Assembly: GCA_020881915.1 (NCBI GenBank)
Contig: JAJFPB010000010.1
Coordinates: forward strand, 186,001 to 250,000
DNA from: Paramyrothecium sp. XJ0827
Taxonomy: Eukaryota; Ascomycota; Sordariomycetes; Hypocreales; Stachybotryaceae
Length of the DNA stretch: 64,000 nt
Reading direction: 5' to 3'
In this document: positions 44,796 to 56,574 of the stretch, one piece after another
How the letters are laid out: each line of letters starts with the position of its first letter
Position numbering within the stretch: the stretch's first letter is position 1
Program-made: the position numbers and the translations under genes
Notes under the pieces: model-generated
What the model saw: the letters and a program-made list of their open reading frames with translations, nothing else
Databases searched by the model: none
What the model was told of the DNA's origin: nothing

Positions 44796-47700
44796 TTATT
44801 ATAATTAAAATCTTAATAATTTAATAAGTATATTACTATAAAATACTACTAGAATTTAATATAAAAATATTTTTAAAAAAGAATTAAAAAATAAAAGAAC
44901 TAATATTCTAAGTTAATAAAGTAATTATAAATAAAAAATATTAAAAACTATAAATTAAGTATTTATAATAAATAAAAAGATTTGTAATTATAAATTATAT
45001 AAATTAAAGAAACTAAAAATAATAATAAGATCTAATTTTTTCTTAAAGAAGAAAATAATTAAATATACTAATCTTATATAAAAATATAAAGTACTAAAAA
45101 GAACTATAGTACTTTGTAATAAGAACCTAAAAAAAGATTATAACTTCTATAATAAAAAGATATAGATCTTTATATTTAATTTACTTAAAGAAGTAATTTA
45201 TATATATTATAATTACTAATTAATAAAATACTTTAATATATATAAGATATACTAAGTAATTTAATAAATATATAATATATTAAAGCTATATAAATATATT
45301 TTTAAGTATATTAAGAAATATATAATATATTAAAAAATAAATATATTATAATATAAATTATATAGGTTTTTAAAATCCCTATTAATATTAATTTAATTAT
45401 AGGAATTAATTTTATAGGACTTTATTATTAAGTTACTATAATCTAAGAAACTAAGATTAAAAGATAGCTTTAATAATATTTTTATTATTATTAATAGATT
45501 TATAAAATCTATATACTTTATAGTCTATAATAAAGTAATTAGTACTAAAATAATAATATATTACTTTATTAAATATATTATTTCATAATATAAATTACTA
45601 AAAGAAATTATTTTTCATAAAAATATTATATTTATATTAAAATTCTAATAAAAATTAATAATATAACTTAAAATTTCCTCCTAGGTACTAAGAATAAAAG
45701 ACCTATTATTACTACTATTACTAAGGTTATATAATAGATTATATAATTAGCTTAATTACTATAGTAGCTTATATAGACTTTAGATAATATATATTATTAT
45801 ATAATAAGAATTTAGTCTTTATACTTATAAGTAGGATTAAGTAGAATAACTAATCTTATAGCTTCTTAGGAAATAGATATTATTAATTAAAATAAGTTAA
45901 ATTTACCTAACTCTCTCCTATAATAATAAGAGCTTTAGTTTATTTTATATCTTTTCTAATTTCTTTATTATACTCTTAAATAACTTCCTATTAATCTTAC
46001 TAGGCTTCTTATTCTTAGATTAATTAGCTATATCTTAAATATAATCTAGTTCTTATTTCTTAACTAGATCTATAGTACTTTTCTTTTATTACTAGATCTT
46101 ACTAATAATTAAGCTATTTTTAATATCTCCTTTAGCTATAACTTGGGCTTCTAATTTAGTTAGTATATAGAAATAGTTTAAAGACTTATAGTCTTTAAGG
46201 GTTCTTATTTATAGACTTTAAAGATTCTAGTTTCTTAAGAGATATCTTAAGGATTAGTTATTATAGTAGGTTAAGTAGCTCTTCTAGTATTAGTATTAGT
46301 AATAAATAGTAAGAGATTTTAGCTATAATAAGGCAGGGCATAGGTAGATTTTTATATTACTGTTCCTTAAGTAGTTTAATTTAACTTTATTAAGGCTAGA
46401 TAATATATATTACTAAAGAACTTAGTATTATTAATTTTAGCTTTATTACTAATATTACTATAACTATAGCTATAAGATTTATTTAGGTATATCTAATAAA
46501 GATCTTAGTAGTATAGTAATATCTTAATAGCTCTATTAAGTTCTTATTAAAATAAATAACTTAAGTCTTATAAGTACTTATAATATATTATATTTATTAT
46601 AAATATCTTTATTATTAATTTTATTATTACTATATCTAAGGTTCTAAGTATTAGATCTTCTTATTAAATTATTTTTATTATATCTAGATTCCTATTTAAA
46701 ATTCTTAAATTTAGGTTATTTTAATAAATTTCTTAATAACTTAAAATTAATAATAAATTAAGTACTATTTATTACCTATAAATAAATAAATAAATAAAAT
46801 ACTTAAACTAAATTATTAAAATATATTTATATTATTATATTAATTATAAATAAAATAACTAAACTAAATTACTACTAATTATATAAATTATATATAATAA
46901 ATAAAAATTAGAAACTACCTAATAATTACCTTACTTTATAAACTATAAATTTAAATCTATATTTAAATAAGAAATTTAAATTAAAATAACTAATAAAAAA
47001 GCTATAATTAAAATATAAAATATAAAAATACTATATAATATATTTAAAAAAGAAATTTTATTTATTAAAAATAAAATATTTAAATTTTTAATTAAAAAGA
47101 TTAAATAAATTAATTTTAAAAAAAAGAAATATAATTTACTTACTTAAAAAAAAATAATATAATTAAGTAATAAATTAGACTTTAAAAATTAGAATTATTT
47201 CTAATTATTAGAAATATTTTTAATATTATATATAAATTATAATTCCTTAATATAATAAAAATATACCTAATATTCTATATTATACTCTTAGAACTAATTA
47301 AAAGTAATAACTTTATAAAAAATAATATTAAAGTCTTACTAGAAGAACTAAAATATAAAATTAAAAGAATATTAATATAATAAATTAAAAAATTAAAAAA
47401 TAAAAAAATAATATACTTTATAAAATAAAAAAATTATAATAATAATAAAAATACTAAAAAATCTCTAAAATACCTAAAAAAAACTAAAATAAAGCTAAAG
47501 AAAGTCTAGCTATAAGTACTAGATCTCAATCTAAAAACCTTATTTCTAATTTAAAGAAAAATTAGTTTATAAAATCTAAAATATTAATAGTATTAAGATT
47601 ATAAATAATTTAATATTTATAGAAATCTAAAGTAATAAGAATATTTAAAAAAGATTTAAGATTATTTTTTTATTTATTTTTATTATTTCTTAGTAAAATA

Positions 47701-48248
47701 ACTTATTATTATAATTCTTTATTTTCTAATAAATCTTCTAAATTTTAAATAATTAATTTATTACTTTAATAAGCTTAAATTAAAGCTTAATTAGGCTCTT
47801 TTTAATTTCTTTCTTCTTAATATTTAATTTCTTTTACTACATTAATAATTAAGCTACTAAAAGAAAATTAATAAGAAAATATATAATTAAAAAACTAAAA
47901 TAACTTATAAGTAAAAGCTATTAAAATATCATTATAAGAATACTTATAATAAATATACTTTAAATAATAAAATAAGCCTAAAATAAAAATCTTATATTTT
48001 TTATTATACTTAAAATAATAAGTATATAATATATTACTAAAAGTAGATTCCTTAATAATATAAAATAAAAGACTTAAATACTTAGAAGACTTTTTAAGGG
48101 TTTATTAATATAGCCTAATATAGTATTAATATATAAAGAAAAAAATAAGAAAAGAAAAAAGAATCTATATACTTAATAGAAATTAGTAATCTTAAGTATA
48201 TTTAATATTAGGCTATAAGACTTAGTCTTAGAAAAAGAAATAATATAT
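44796..48248 (+). mobile_element. RIP-degraded Ty3/gypsy pol, split by E11 copy 7
   Basis: The integrase core is readable at 45,480-45,560 (IFIIINRFIKSIYFIVYNK) as at 300-390, and the following segment resumes after the E11 insertion at 46,738. 46,738-48,248 is colinear with 490-2,005. The LTR follows at 48,249. Confidence 0.65.
45676..46737 (+). mobile_element. E11 element, copy 7 (1,062 bp)
   Basis: The left end is TCCTCCTAGG and the right end AATTTCTTAAT. Flanks are identical 11-mers AACTTAAAATT at 45,665-45,675 and 46,738-46,748. The empty site is in the gypsy copy at about 496-506 (AACTTAGTATT), showing precise insertion into the integrase relic. Confidence 0.85.
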
Positions 48249-49878
48249 TATAATCTAATCTAAGATTATAATTAAGCTATAAAAAAGTTATATAATATTA
48301 TATATAAATATTATACTAGCCTTAGATTTATTAATCCCTAAGAAAAACTAGTTTTTATATTATTAGTACTACTAATAAATTAGTTCTTAATATATTAACT
48401 TAAGTAAGATATTAGTATAAAAGAAGAACTAAAAATAAAAGACTAAAAATAAAAGAATAGAAAAATATTTAATAAAGATAGAGACTTATATAGAAGAAGA
48501 TTCCTATAAATAGTAATAAATATATAAAAAAATAACTAAAATAGATTAAGGAATTATAGCTCTATTATAGTCTAAGTAAAAATTAATAAATTATAATTAC
48601 TAAGTAATCTAGTATTCTAAAGAAAAGGAACTATATATATAAATAGGAGATTTTATATATTATATTTAAATTAGAATTTACTAGCTATTAATAATATATA
48701 ATCCCTAAGATATTCTCTAATTAGTTTCTAGAAATAAAGTCTTATAAATTAGTAATTAAGAAATTTATTAAAATAACCTAAATTTAAGAATCTTAAATAG
48801 GGACCTAGATATAATAAAAATAATTTAATAGGGAGATCTAATACCTAGAACCTTAGATATAGTAATAATAAAATCAATAATAAAGATATATAATATACTA
48901 TAGGTACTTATAAGGCTTAAGTTATCTATTCTAATAGGAACTTAATAGAGCTATTAAGATATTACTATACTACTAAGGTCTTTATTAGATATACCTAAAT
49001 AAACCTTATAGCTATAGCTATAGCAATGCTAGCAGTAAAGCTAAAGTTAATATAAGTTCTATAGTAATATATATTACCTGGCCTTAATAAAGTTAAATTA
49101 AACTACAGCAGCAAAGTCATCTACTCAAAGAACAGCAGTATAAAAATCTACTTGTGCCCTACTGCCTCGTTGCAGCCAAAATCTCTATTTATTACTAATA
49201 CTAACACCAGAAGAGCTACCCGACCTACAACAACCGATCCTCAAGATATCTCTTAAGAAGCCGGAATCTGCTTTAAAGCCCATAGGTAAGGACCCTTAAA
49301 GGCCATAAGTATTTCCATATACTAACCAAATCCTAAGAAGCCCAAGTTATAGCCAAGGGAGATATTAAAGATAGCTTAACTATTAGTAAGGTCTAGTAAC
49401 TAAAGGAAAGTACTATAGATCTAGCTAAGAGATAGGAACTAGGCTATATCTAAGATATAGCTAATTAATATAAGAGAAAGAGACCTAATAAGGCTTAGAG
49501 AAAGGAATTTAATAGTATAAAGAAGAGATTAGAAAAGATATAAGATAGAGTCCCTAAAGCTCTTGCTATTATAGGAGATAGTTAGGTAAATCTAACTTAT
49601 TCTAATTAATAATATCTATTCTAAATAAAGTTCTTATTATATAATAATATATATTACCTGAAGTCTATATAAGCTACTATAGGTAGCCAACCTAATTATA
49701 TTACCTATTACGTGATCTTAGTAATAGTAGTAATAATAGGTCTTTTATCCTTAGTACCTAGGAGAAATAAATTAGTAATAAGTAATTTATTACTTTAAGA
49801 GAGAATTCTATTCTCTATATTAAATAATAAACTATAAAACTACCTACCCTATACTTAGGTCTAGGCCCGGTTATTATA
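48249..49878 (+). repeat. Gypsy LTR (607 bp) split by E11 copy 8
   Basis: 48,249-48,754 joined to 49,778-49,878 reproduces the LTR seen at 2,006-2,611 and follows a pol relic in the correct order. It ends GGCCCGGTTATTATA. Confidence 0.75.
48755..49766 (-). mobile_element. E11 element, copy 8 (1,012 bp), inverted, with a partly unmutated centre
   Basis: It starts ATTAAGAAAT and ends TACCTAGGAGAA. Flanks are identical 11-mers ATAAATTAGTA at 48,744-48,754 and 49,767-49,777. The empty site is at about 2,508-2,518 in LTR copy 1. The stretch 49,020-49,330 keeps many C and G bases. Confidence 0.85.
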
Positions 49879-50886
49879 TTTATTTAAAAGTTTTAAATTT
49901 AGGTTATTTTAATAAATTTCCTAATAATTTAAATATAATATTAAGATATATTTCTATAATTAATATTAACTATTAAACTAAGTACTATAAAATAATAAGA
50001 ATTACTCTAAGATATAATAATTATAAAGCCTAATTATAATTAAATTACTAGTAAATAGTAACTTATTTATTTTAAGACTTAAAATACTAAATAATATAAG
50101 CTATAAGAAGTACTATATATTTATTAGATATTAAAATAATTTAAAATAGTACTAATAATATATATATATAGTAGCTATATCCTATAATATAATTAAATAA
50201 AGCTATAATTATAAATATACTTATATTAAAGATATTAGACTATTAAAATAATAATAAAAAGGGTTAATAGGATTAATATATAATTAACTTAATATAATTA
50301 TTATTAAAAATATAATAGAACTAAAGAGAAAATATATATAAAAACTAAAGTATAGTAATATATATAAGAGTTATAATTATAACTTAATTTAAATTAAAGA
50401 ATAAAGTAAATCAAATATATTAGTATTTAAAATCTTATTAATATTTATAATACTACTTTATTACTATAAGCTAGTACTAAAAGAAAATAAGAAAAAAATA
50501 AATAAAAATATAATATAAAAAGAAACTTAAGTTCTAAAGATCTTAATTAAAAGCTTTAAGATATTAATTACTATAGCTAGTAATTAAATAGTATTTTAAA
50601 GGAAATTCTATAATATTTATATAATATTAAGATTAGTAAGTTAAATAGTAAATTATTTAGAGATATAATATAAAAGAGATTATAAAAAAATATAAAATAA
50701 TAAATTATTATTACTTAGTATTTTATAAATAAGTATTTTAATTAAGATAATAAAAAGTAAAGAAGAAGCTTACTATATTCTTTATTAATAAACAGTAAAA
50801 TTAAATAAAGAAGATTAATTATTATATATTAATTATAAGAATAATTATAGTTACTTTAGAAATATAATATTAAAATAATCTATTTA

Positions 50887-50936
<50 letters not shown>

Positions 50937-51175
50937 GTAAAAAGCATATCTAGAAATATAAATAAAAAAACTATAAACTTTTACTTATAAGATCTTACTA
51001 TAAAGATATTCTAGTTTATAGTAGCTTCTATTAATATAAAGATAAATAGTAATATATATAATAATATATTATTATATATTTATATTATATTTGGTATTTA
51101 ATAATATCTATTAGGGTTTATAGAGGTATTTCTTTATATAGATATATTAGTATAATTACTCCTAAAAAGTTCATC
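49879..51175 (+). mobile_element. RIP-degraded gypsy fragment with an (AAT)n microsatellite
   Basis: 49,880-49,926 is a scrap of the E11 right end. 49,927-50,560 matches 24,280-24,460 plus 25,502-25,930 and carries the uninterrupted target of E11 copy 5. A perfect AAT array of about 50 bp lies at 50,887-50,936. No open frame. GC content becomes normal near 51,180. Confidence 0.5.
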
Positions 51176-51263
51176 TATATAGAAGTACCGCCTATTTCAG
51201 CAGGTTTTCACCTCCATAATAGTTACATTTCCACGCGCCAAGGACCCATAACGTCAGGTAACA

Positions 51264-51280
51264 CTAACCCTAACCCTAAG
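51264..51280 (+). repeat. Interstitial telomere-like repeat (CCCTAA, just under 3 units)
   Basis: The run CTAACCCTAACCCTAAG matches the common fungal telomere unit and lies within 100 bp of the AT-rich/GC-normal boundary. It is too short to prove a former chromosome end. Confidence 0.6.
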
Positions 51281-51703
51281 AGGCTGATTCCGTCGGCCGA
51301 TTGAAGGAAATTGAGATGAGATATTATCCGATTAACCATCCAAGTGTGATTTATGTTGTCCTTAACCCATACATCGGATAGCACAATCGCGGCCCTATCA
51401 CTGCGCTCGTTGGACAACTGAGAAGCATTCCAGATGTCAGGCAATTACAGGCTCTTCCAGGAAAGCTGCCTGCCTTTCGTGACACCGTACGTATTATGTC
51501 ACGCTGCTCTCCATAACCAGCAAGATAGATACTGCTATTGCCGTGTGTTGTTACTCTCAATACGGAAAGATCATATATATAGCTGTCATCGGATTCGGTG
51601 ATGGAGGTAGAGGTCTCTAGGCAAGAGTATGGCGATTAGTTTCAATTGATCCAATGGTTCCTTGTGTTTTAATTGAGGTTCCTATTCTGGGGATTGCGAT
51701 TTT

Positions 51704-51771
51704 TGGGCCACTCGCTTGTCTGGGCCACTCGCTTGTCTGGGCCACTCGCTTGTCTGGGCCACTCGCTTATC
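51704..51771 (+). repeat. 17-bp tandem repeat, 4 units
   Basis: Four copies of TGGGCCACTCGCTTGTC are present; the last ends TTATC. It is non-coding as far as I can see. Confidence 0.95.
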
Positions 51772-52454
51772 ATGTACTCTTATATAATTAAATAACAGAG
51801 CTTGCCTGGTGACCGTGGAGCGAGGCGATTATATTCTCCGCAAAGCAGCGTTCCAGTCGCCTTGGGTTTTTCTCCAGGGGTTTTCCCCAAGGATGCATGG
51901 CTTTGGTGCTAGCTACTGATAACTAAGGGAGACAGAAGTCTTCCAACCTATGAGTGTAGGAGGCTACCTGATCTATCCGTGCAAGAGAATTCTAGGCTGG
52001 AGGGGAGTGTTTCCCGCTGACGGGAATGCCCCTTGGAACAATGCGCCTTTGAGCCTACGATATGCTGAATGGGCTAGCTGAACGGTATTTGTGAGCAGGA
52101 AACACTGAGTTGTTACACGCTGAGCGCTTTGGGTTGTATGCAATGCCGCAGCGTTTAGTACTATCCAGGCGAAACAGGATTTGGGGGATCCTATGGGTAG
52201 GTAAATCTTTTCCATGGCAGACTACAGAAAAATCTTGAGGACTTGTGGGTATCAACTTTGGAGATTCCTACCACAATTACTATTAGGTAGCCTAACTTAG
52301 CACGTCCTGTGCCCCTATAGGGGACCTGAGCGGCCTGTGGCCGCTGGACGGAAAATACAAAACAAACAAACAAACAAACAAACAAACATCAATCAATTGG
52401 GCATATCAGGCTGCCAATTTGAATTAGACGCAGCAAGGCCACAATTCGGTTAAT

Positions 52455-53019
52455 TGTCTTGGAGGAACAAAGCCGGATCTTGTTATTGCGCACCTCGGCG
52501 TGCGCCGGGAGGAGGTGGAAAGGGTGCCAGAGACAGCAAAGAGAGATGGGGTCGAAACACTGCTGAATCTTTCTCCGGCAGTGTATCTGGTCAATTCAGC
52601 TTGCAAGAATTTCACCCATCTACTTCTCAACGAGATGAGACCGCGTTGACCGGCCACATGGACGAGATAAACGACTTGGCCGCCTGGCAGGAGGCCGTGG
52701 AAGACTTCGCTTCATTAGGAGTCTCAAATATGGTCATCACCCTAGGCGCAAAGGGCGTTTACTAACATACGAGCGATAGAAGGAAAGGATTCATACTGAG
52801 AAGAACATTAATGTCGTGGACACGACGGGTGCAGGTAAGTACCGTGAACCTCGATCCATGCTGATGCCCAAGTTCAAACAGAGATACCTTCGTAGGCAAT
52901 TATGCAATGGAGTACATAGAGCAAAAGCATTTAGGTCAATGGGACATTATCATACCATTGCTCGCGCGCACAAGGCGTCGGCTCGGACTATTGAGCGACC
53001 TGGGCCGATGAGATTATAG
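52455..53019 (+). pseudogene. Ribokinase-like (PfkB family) pseudogene
   Basis: Readings from different frames join into a ribokinase C-terminal half: KPDLVIAHLGVRREEVERV, LLNLSPAVYLVN, FTHLLLNE, then after a one-base loss near 52,632 ETALTGHMDEINDLAAWQE and NMVITLGAKGVY, then after further shifts NINVVDTTGAG (the anion hole and catalytic Asp region), an intron with GTAAGT, and TFVGNYAMEYIEQKHLGQW. PfkB kinases phosphorylate ribose or related sugars with ATP. At least three frameshifts plus a TAA at 52,763 break it. The N-terminal half, with the substrate-binding GGKGANQA motif, is not found upstream. Confidence 0.75.
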
Positions 53020-53405
53020 CTACCAACGGATACCGGAATTGTAGAAACGCCCAGTCTCCTTGTGTTAGTGGACCTGTGTCTAGTGGACGGAATTTAATCG
53101 CCTTTAAGTAATTCTTTTCACCACTTCTTGTATTCTCCTAGTTCGTTAAATCTATCCTCCTATCCCTGTCCCAGACGAAACAACTGCCTTCGTCCCTCAC
53201 TCAGCTGCAAGGTGTAGCGGCGTCTGGCTTGGCTACAGGAACGACGGGGAAAAGGGGGCAGGCGAGCAAAGGGCCTCGGCACGAGGGTGACTGATGTTTG
53301 GTTCTACCTGGCTTGACAAGCCATTTCGGCCTGTTGAATCAAGTTGTCATTGGCTATATTCTTGCCTTGTTCCGACAGGACCACACTATCCCTCAAGGCC
53401 TCCGT
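53020..53405. other. Intergenic
   Basis: GC-normal, with no recognisable gene. It lies 3' of both flanking genes. Confidence 0.5.
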
Positions 53406-55523
53406 CTATACAAGAACAAACTTTTCGGCCTTTCTCTCCCGATTGATCTTTTGATCATTTACCCGGGCCATAAGATACTGAAAGACCTCCTTGTCGTTCT
53501 TCGTCTCTTCTTTGTTGAAAACACCAACCGCCAGGAGTGCTGGGCCTAGGAATTTCCACCGCTTCGACCCTAGCTCCTCTTGGGCACTCTTCTGGTCCTC
53601 AGAGTCGTCGTCTGCATCTTGGTCATCATAGTCACCCTGACTGTTGTAGTCGTCCTCGTCTTGGTCATCATAGTCATCCTGGTTGTCGTAGTCGTCTTCG
53701 TCACCCTGGTCCTTGTAGTCCACTTGCTTCTCTTCATCCTCTTCTCCCTCGACTTGTCTCAGAACACAGGCAACATCCGTCCCTCCCAAGTGTACAATCA
53801 GATCTCCGTCCCGCGCCAAGTTCGAGACGAACGCGTGATACTGGAACGCCTTATTAGGCCACTCAATGTTGTCCTCCTCTTGGCCCTCCAGATGTGCCAG
53901 ATGCTTCCCGACGGGCTTCCAACTGTATCCACAGTCGTTCTCCAGCAGCTTCAAGGTCCTGTCCAGCAACACTTCCTTTTCGTCTTCGTACTCAAAGGCG
54001 TCATCATCCTGCTGCGCGAACCACTGCTCCTCTGAGTCGTTGCAGCCCTGGAGCATCGGGTTCAGCTCCTGCATGGCGGACCGTGGATAGCCTTCGCCCC
54101 AGGGGTTAGGGCCTATCTGGCTTCCAATCCTGGCGACTCGTATGCCACGAACTATTAGGGTACCGTGCTGCTTGAAGCTCTGCCTCGGAATCTCATCCTC
54201 CCACTCAATGCCCCAGTAGGAGAGCTGTTGAGTGTTTAGATAACGAGGCGTATCGACACGGAGATCAACCGTCCAGGACGGCAGATCAGTGCCGTTTTTG
54301 GAGAGGTCTTGGAAGATGGACAAGCATTTGAGCCTCTGGCTGACGTTTATGTGGTGCTTGATAAAGTCCTGGTAGACCTGGGACACGGGCTTGCTGTAGT
54401 CGGTCTTGGGGAAACCTTTCGTGATGTCGTTCTCCGGTTCTGGCTGCGAGGCGTTTTCAGCTGTCGCGGTTTGCCATGATGACATACCTAGGACTGCAAA
54501 GACCTTATCTTGTGGAAGGGCAGATTTGTAAATGGCGCTGCGCATAACGTTGTGGAACCAGATGTCGTGCAGATTGATCGAGGTAATAGTGTAGAACTTG
54601 TCATGGTCCATGCTGAAGTAGGTGTAGCATTGCAGGGCTCTGGAATCTAGCTCATTGCCCCTGACAAATCTACCATCGTCGGTGGTGTACTCTGGCAGCA
54701 GCTGGCCAATGATCTCGGTGAAGTTTTTGAACTCGAACGCATACCTGCCGCAGAGGAGATCCAACTTGCGGGCGGCAAAGATTTCCTGGCGAATCCATGT
54801 TCGCTGGAAGAATGGCCTGTTGTTGATGAAGTTCCGGGCGGCGCTGCGGCCAGCCTCCAGATTAGGGTCCGTCTCGCCGGGATCCATGTGAACCTTGGTG
54901 GGCATACCGAGCAAATTCAGACCCGCGTTGCTGCTGACGCGTGTCTCCTCGGATTGGATGTCAAGGATATGGCAGATCAGCTCATCGGCCGGCGAGGGCG
55001 TCCCAACCCAGGCGACGACCCCAACGGCCCGCTGGAAAATGGCAAACATCATCTCGACCTGCCTAGCTTTCTCCTCGTTGTCGACCTGATGGATGCAGCA
55101 AGAGTCCGTCCACAGTAGGCGAGGCTCATCTTGACGACGGATGTACCGCAAGGCCTCCAGCAGAGTCTCGGTGACGGGAAGCCGTAAGCCGTTGCACTGT
55201 ATGGTTCTATTCATGTCCGCACGCCCCCAGCAGTAGGACAGCGCTTCATAGGGGACGATCGGCAGCTCCTGATCCCCTGACCACGGGCTCGGGATAGACT
55301 CGACGGTGATATCCTCCACGATAAGATCGCAGACGATATCAGCCTCGAAATCTGCAGATGGGTGAATCTTTAGCAGTCGAATCTCCTGGCCCGTGATGGG
55401 TTGGTACAGCTGCTCGCGCTCGGCGGCGGACAGTTGGAAAACTGTGCCATTCTTGGCCTCCGAGGATGCAGCTGCGGCCGCACTGGTGCGAACCGGAAGA
55501 TGGACATGCTGGATATCTGACAT
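53406..55523 (-). CDS. HET-domain protein (heterokaryon incompatibility family)
   Basis: The 705-residue frame is single-exon. The HET domain spans about residues 90-245, with PYEALSYCWG at 91-100, a Leu-rich helix, and LLWTDSCCIHQVDNEEKARQ from 137. HET proteins trigger growth arrest or cell death on non-self recognition and often lie in variable genome regions. The C-terminal half has the usual weakly conserved fungal extension (DLSKNGTDLPSWTVD, then a GDLIVHLGG-type segment), followed at about 610-665 by a very acidic Asp/Tyr/Gln low-complexity stretch (DQDEDDYNSQGDYDDQDADD). No partner domain (NACHT, ankyrin) is present. The start has an A at -3 and no earlier in-frame ATG is obvious. Confidence 0.9.
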   Translation of the reverse strand: MSDIQHVHLPVRTSAAAAASSEAKNGTVFQLSAAEREQLYQPITGQEIRLLKIHPSADFEADIVCDLIVEDITVESIPSPWSGDQELPIVPYEALSYCWGRADMNRTIQCNGLRLPVTETLLEALRYIRRQDEPRLLWTDSCCIHQVDNEEKARQVEMMFAIFQRAVGVVAWVGTPSPADELICHILDIQSEETRVSSNAGLNLLGMPTKVHMDPGETDPNLEAGRSAARNFINNRPFFQRTWIRQEIFAARKLDLLCGRYAFEFKNFTEIIGQLLPEYTTDDGRFVRGNELDSRALQCYTYFSMDHDKFYTITSINLHDIWFHNVMRSAIYKSALPQDKVFAVLGMSSWQTATAENASQPEPENDITKGFPKTDYSKPVSQVYQDFIKHHINVSQRLKCLSIFQDLSKNGTDLPSWTVDLRVDTPRYLNTQQLSYWGIEWEDEIPRQSFKQHGTLIVRGIRVARIGSQIGPNPWGEGYPRSAMQELNPMLQGCNDSEEQWFAQQDDDAFEYEDEKEVLLDRTLKLLENDCGYSWKPVGKHLAHLEGQEEDNIEWPNKAFQYHAFVSNLARDGDLIVHLGGTDVACVLRQVEGEEDEEKQVDYKDQGDEDDYDNQDDYDDQDEDDYNSQGDYDDQDADDDSEDQKSAQEELGSKRWKFLGPALLAVGVFNKEETKNDKEVFQYLMARVNDQKINRERKAEKFVLV

Positions 55524-55989
55524 GGTGATTCACGGGTTGAAACAACTTATAATGGTACCTAGTAGCATGGAAGTATACCGTCTCGAGGAAAATACAGAAA
55601 AGGAACAAGGACGAGGCATATTGTGCGCGATGAGAGGCGGGGTTCAGCTGAGTCTTCGTATCAATACGAGAGAAGCGCGGTGCCCCATGTTGCAGCCTGC
55701 TAGGATTACTATTAGCCTAGCCCGAAGGTCACCAATGGAGCCAGGGTGGGATTCATAATCTGCACAAACCCGGACTAACATGAGTGAGGAACCGCCTTCA
55801 TAATGCAACTACAATACACATCTCGCCCGACATTGAGAACGTCCTTTGCATGGCCCAAGACTATTCGTGCTTTAGCTTACTAAGTGTTGGATGAAAGACA
55901 GCATCAGCACCTCCCCTCTAACCCCGCTCATCTTTATTGTCCGCTATTTCATTGAATGTGCGGAGCCATAGAAATGTAGCCCCCCTAGT
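55524..55989. other. Intergenic, upstream region of the HET gene
   Basis: No ORF with recognisable content. It should carry the HET gene promoter. Confidence 0.5.
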
Positions 55990-56574
55990 CAGGATGTGGG
56001 TATGTCCCTTTTCAACTGCACGTGGGAGACTCCCCTGGCGAGAAGCCACTTGTGGTTGAGCGGTGACGCTCCGAGTGGATATCTTTCTCGCGAAGCCCGA
56101 CGTTTGAGGATGGCATCACGTCTTTTGTCGATGGTTACTTCTATCGCCTCTTCAAGGTAAGGCAGACTGCTCGCTGGGCCACGCTTTAGGTGTATAGCTA
56201 ACATCTGAAAGACTGGCGGAGTAGATTTCGGCATCTACAGGTAATCGTACGACAGAATGATGCGGGCAGTGAATTTGTTCACTGCTTTGTTAGCCGTGCT
56301 CGCCATGGCCCTTCCGATCTGGGGCCTCTACGCCGTCGGCAGATTCGTTGCGCGGCCGTACGCGCCGTGGATCCAGCTCGGCATGATGACGGGCTGTACC
56401 CTCGTCTTCGTGATCATACTCGGCCTGCTCATGAATGTGAGGCGGGCCGAGTTGTTTGGGGCAGCAGCAACGTGTGTCTCGTCCAAGATTGGCAGTTTGC
56501 CAGAACTTATTCAGCTAATATGGATTGGCAGATATTTTGCAGTTTTGGTGGTTTTCCTGAGCGGATTAGGATGA
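55990..56574 (+). pseudogene. DUF6594-like membrane protein, broken
   Basis: Three exons can be read: about 55,990-56,156, 56,212-56,471 and 56,532-56,574. Exon 1 contains PTFEDGITSFVDGYFYRLFK. A 55-nt intron (GTAAGG, GCTAAC, GAAAG) leads to TGGVDFGIYR, then a TAA (56,242) and SYDRMMRAVNLF. Three membrane segments follow (LFTALLAVLAMALPIWGLY; MMTGCTLVFVIILGLLM; ATYFAVLVVFLSGLG), the last reached through a 60-nt intron that is also open if retained. Arrangement and the final AAATYFAVLVVF match the C-terminal membrane part of fungal DUF6594 proteins (function unknown). A TGA at 56,064 and the TAA, probably from CAA, break the frame. An 85-residue product from ATG 56,257 remains possible. Confidence 0.6.

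Larger units (their letters stand above)
51176..52454. other. GC-normal stretch without a recognised gene; short repeats
   Basis: No frame over 80 codons has a recognisable product. It holds a short telomere-like run (51,264-51,280), four tandem 17-bp units TGGGCCACTCGCTTGTC (51,704-51,771) and an AAAC microsatellite (52,358-52,388). It may include remains of decayed genes. Confidence 0.5.

Noticed and set aside
51264..51280. True chromosome end
   Set aside because: Fewer than three units and genes continue on both sides.
53580..54035. A very hydrophobic plus-strand ORF (151 codons) resembling a membrane protein
   Set aside because: It is the antisense of the Asp/Tyr-rich tract of the HET gene: GAC/GAT codons read backwards give Val/Ile.
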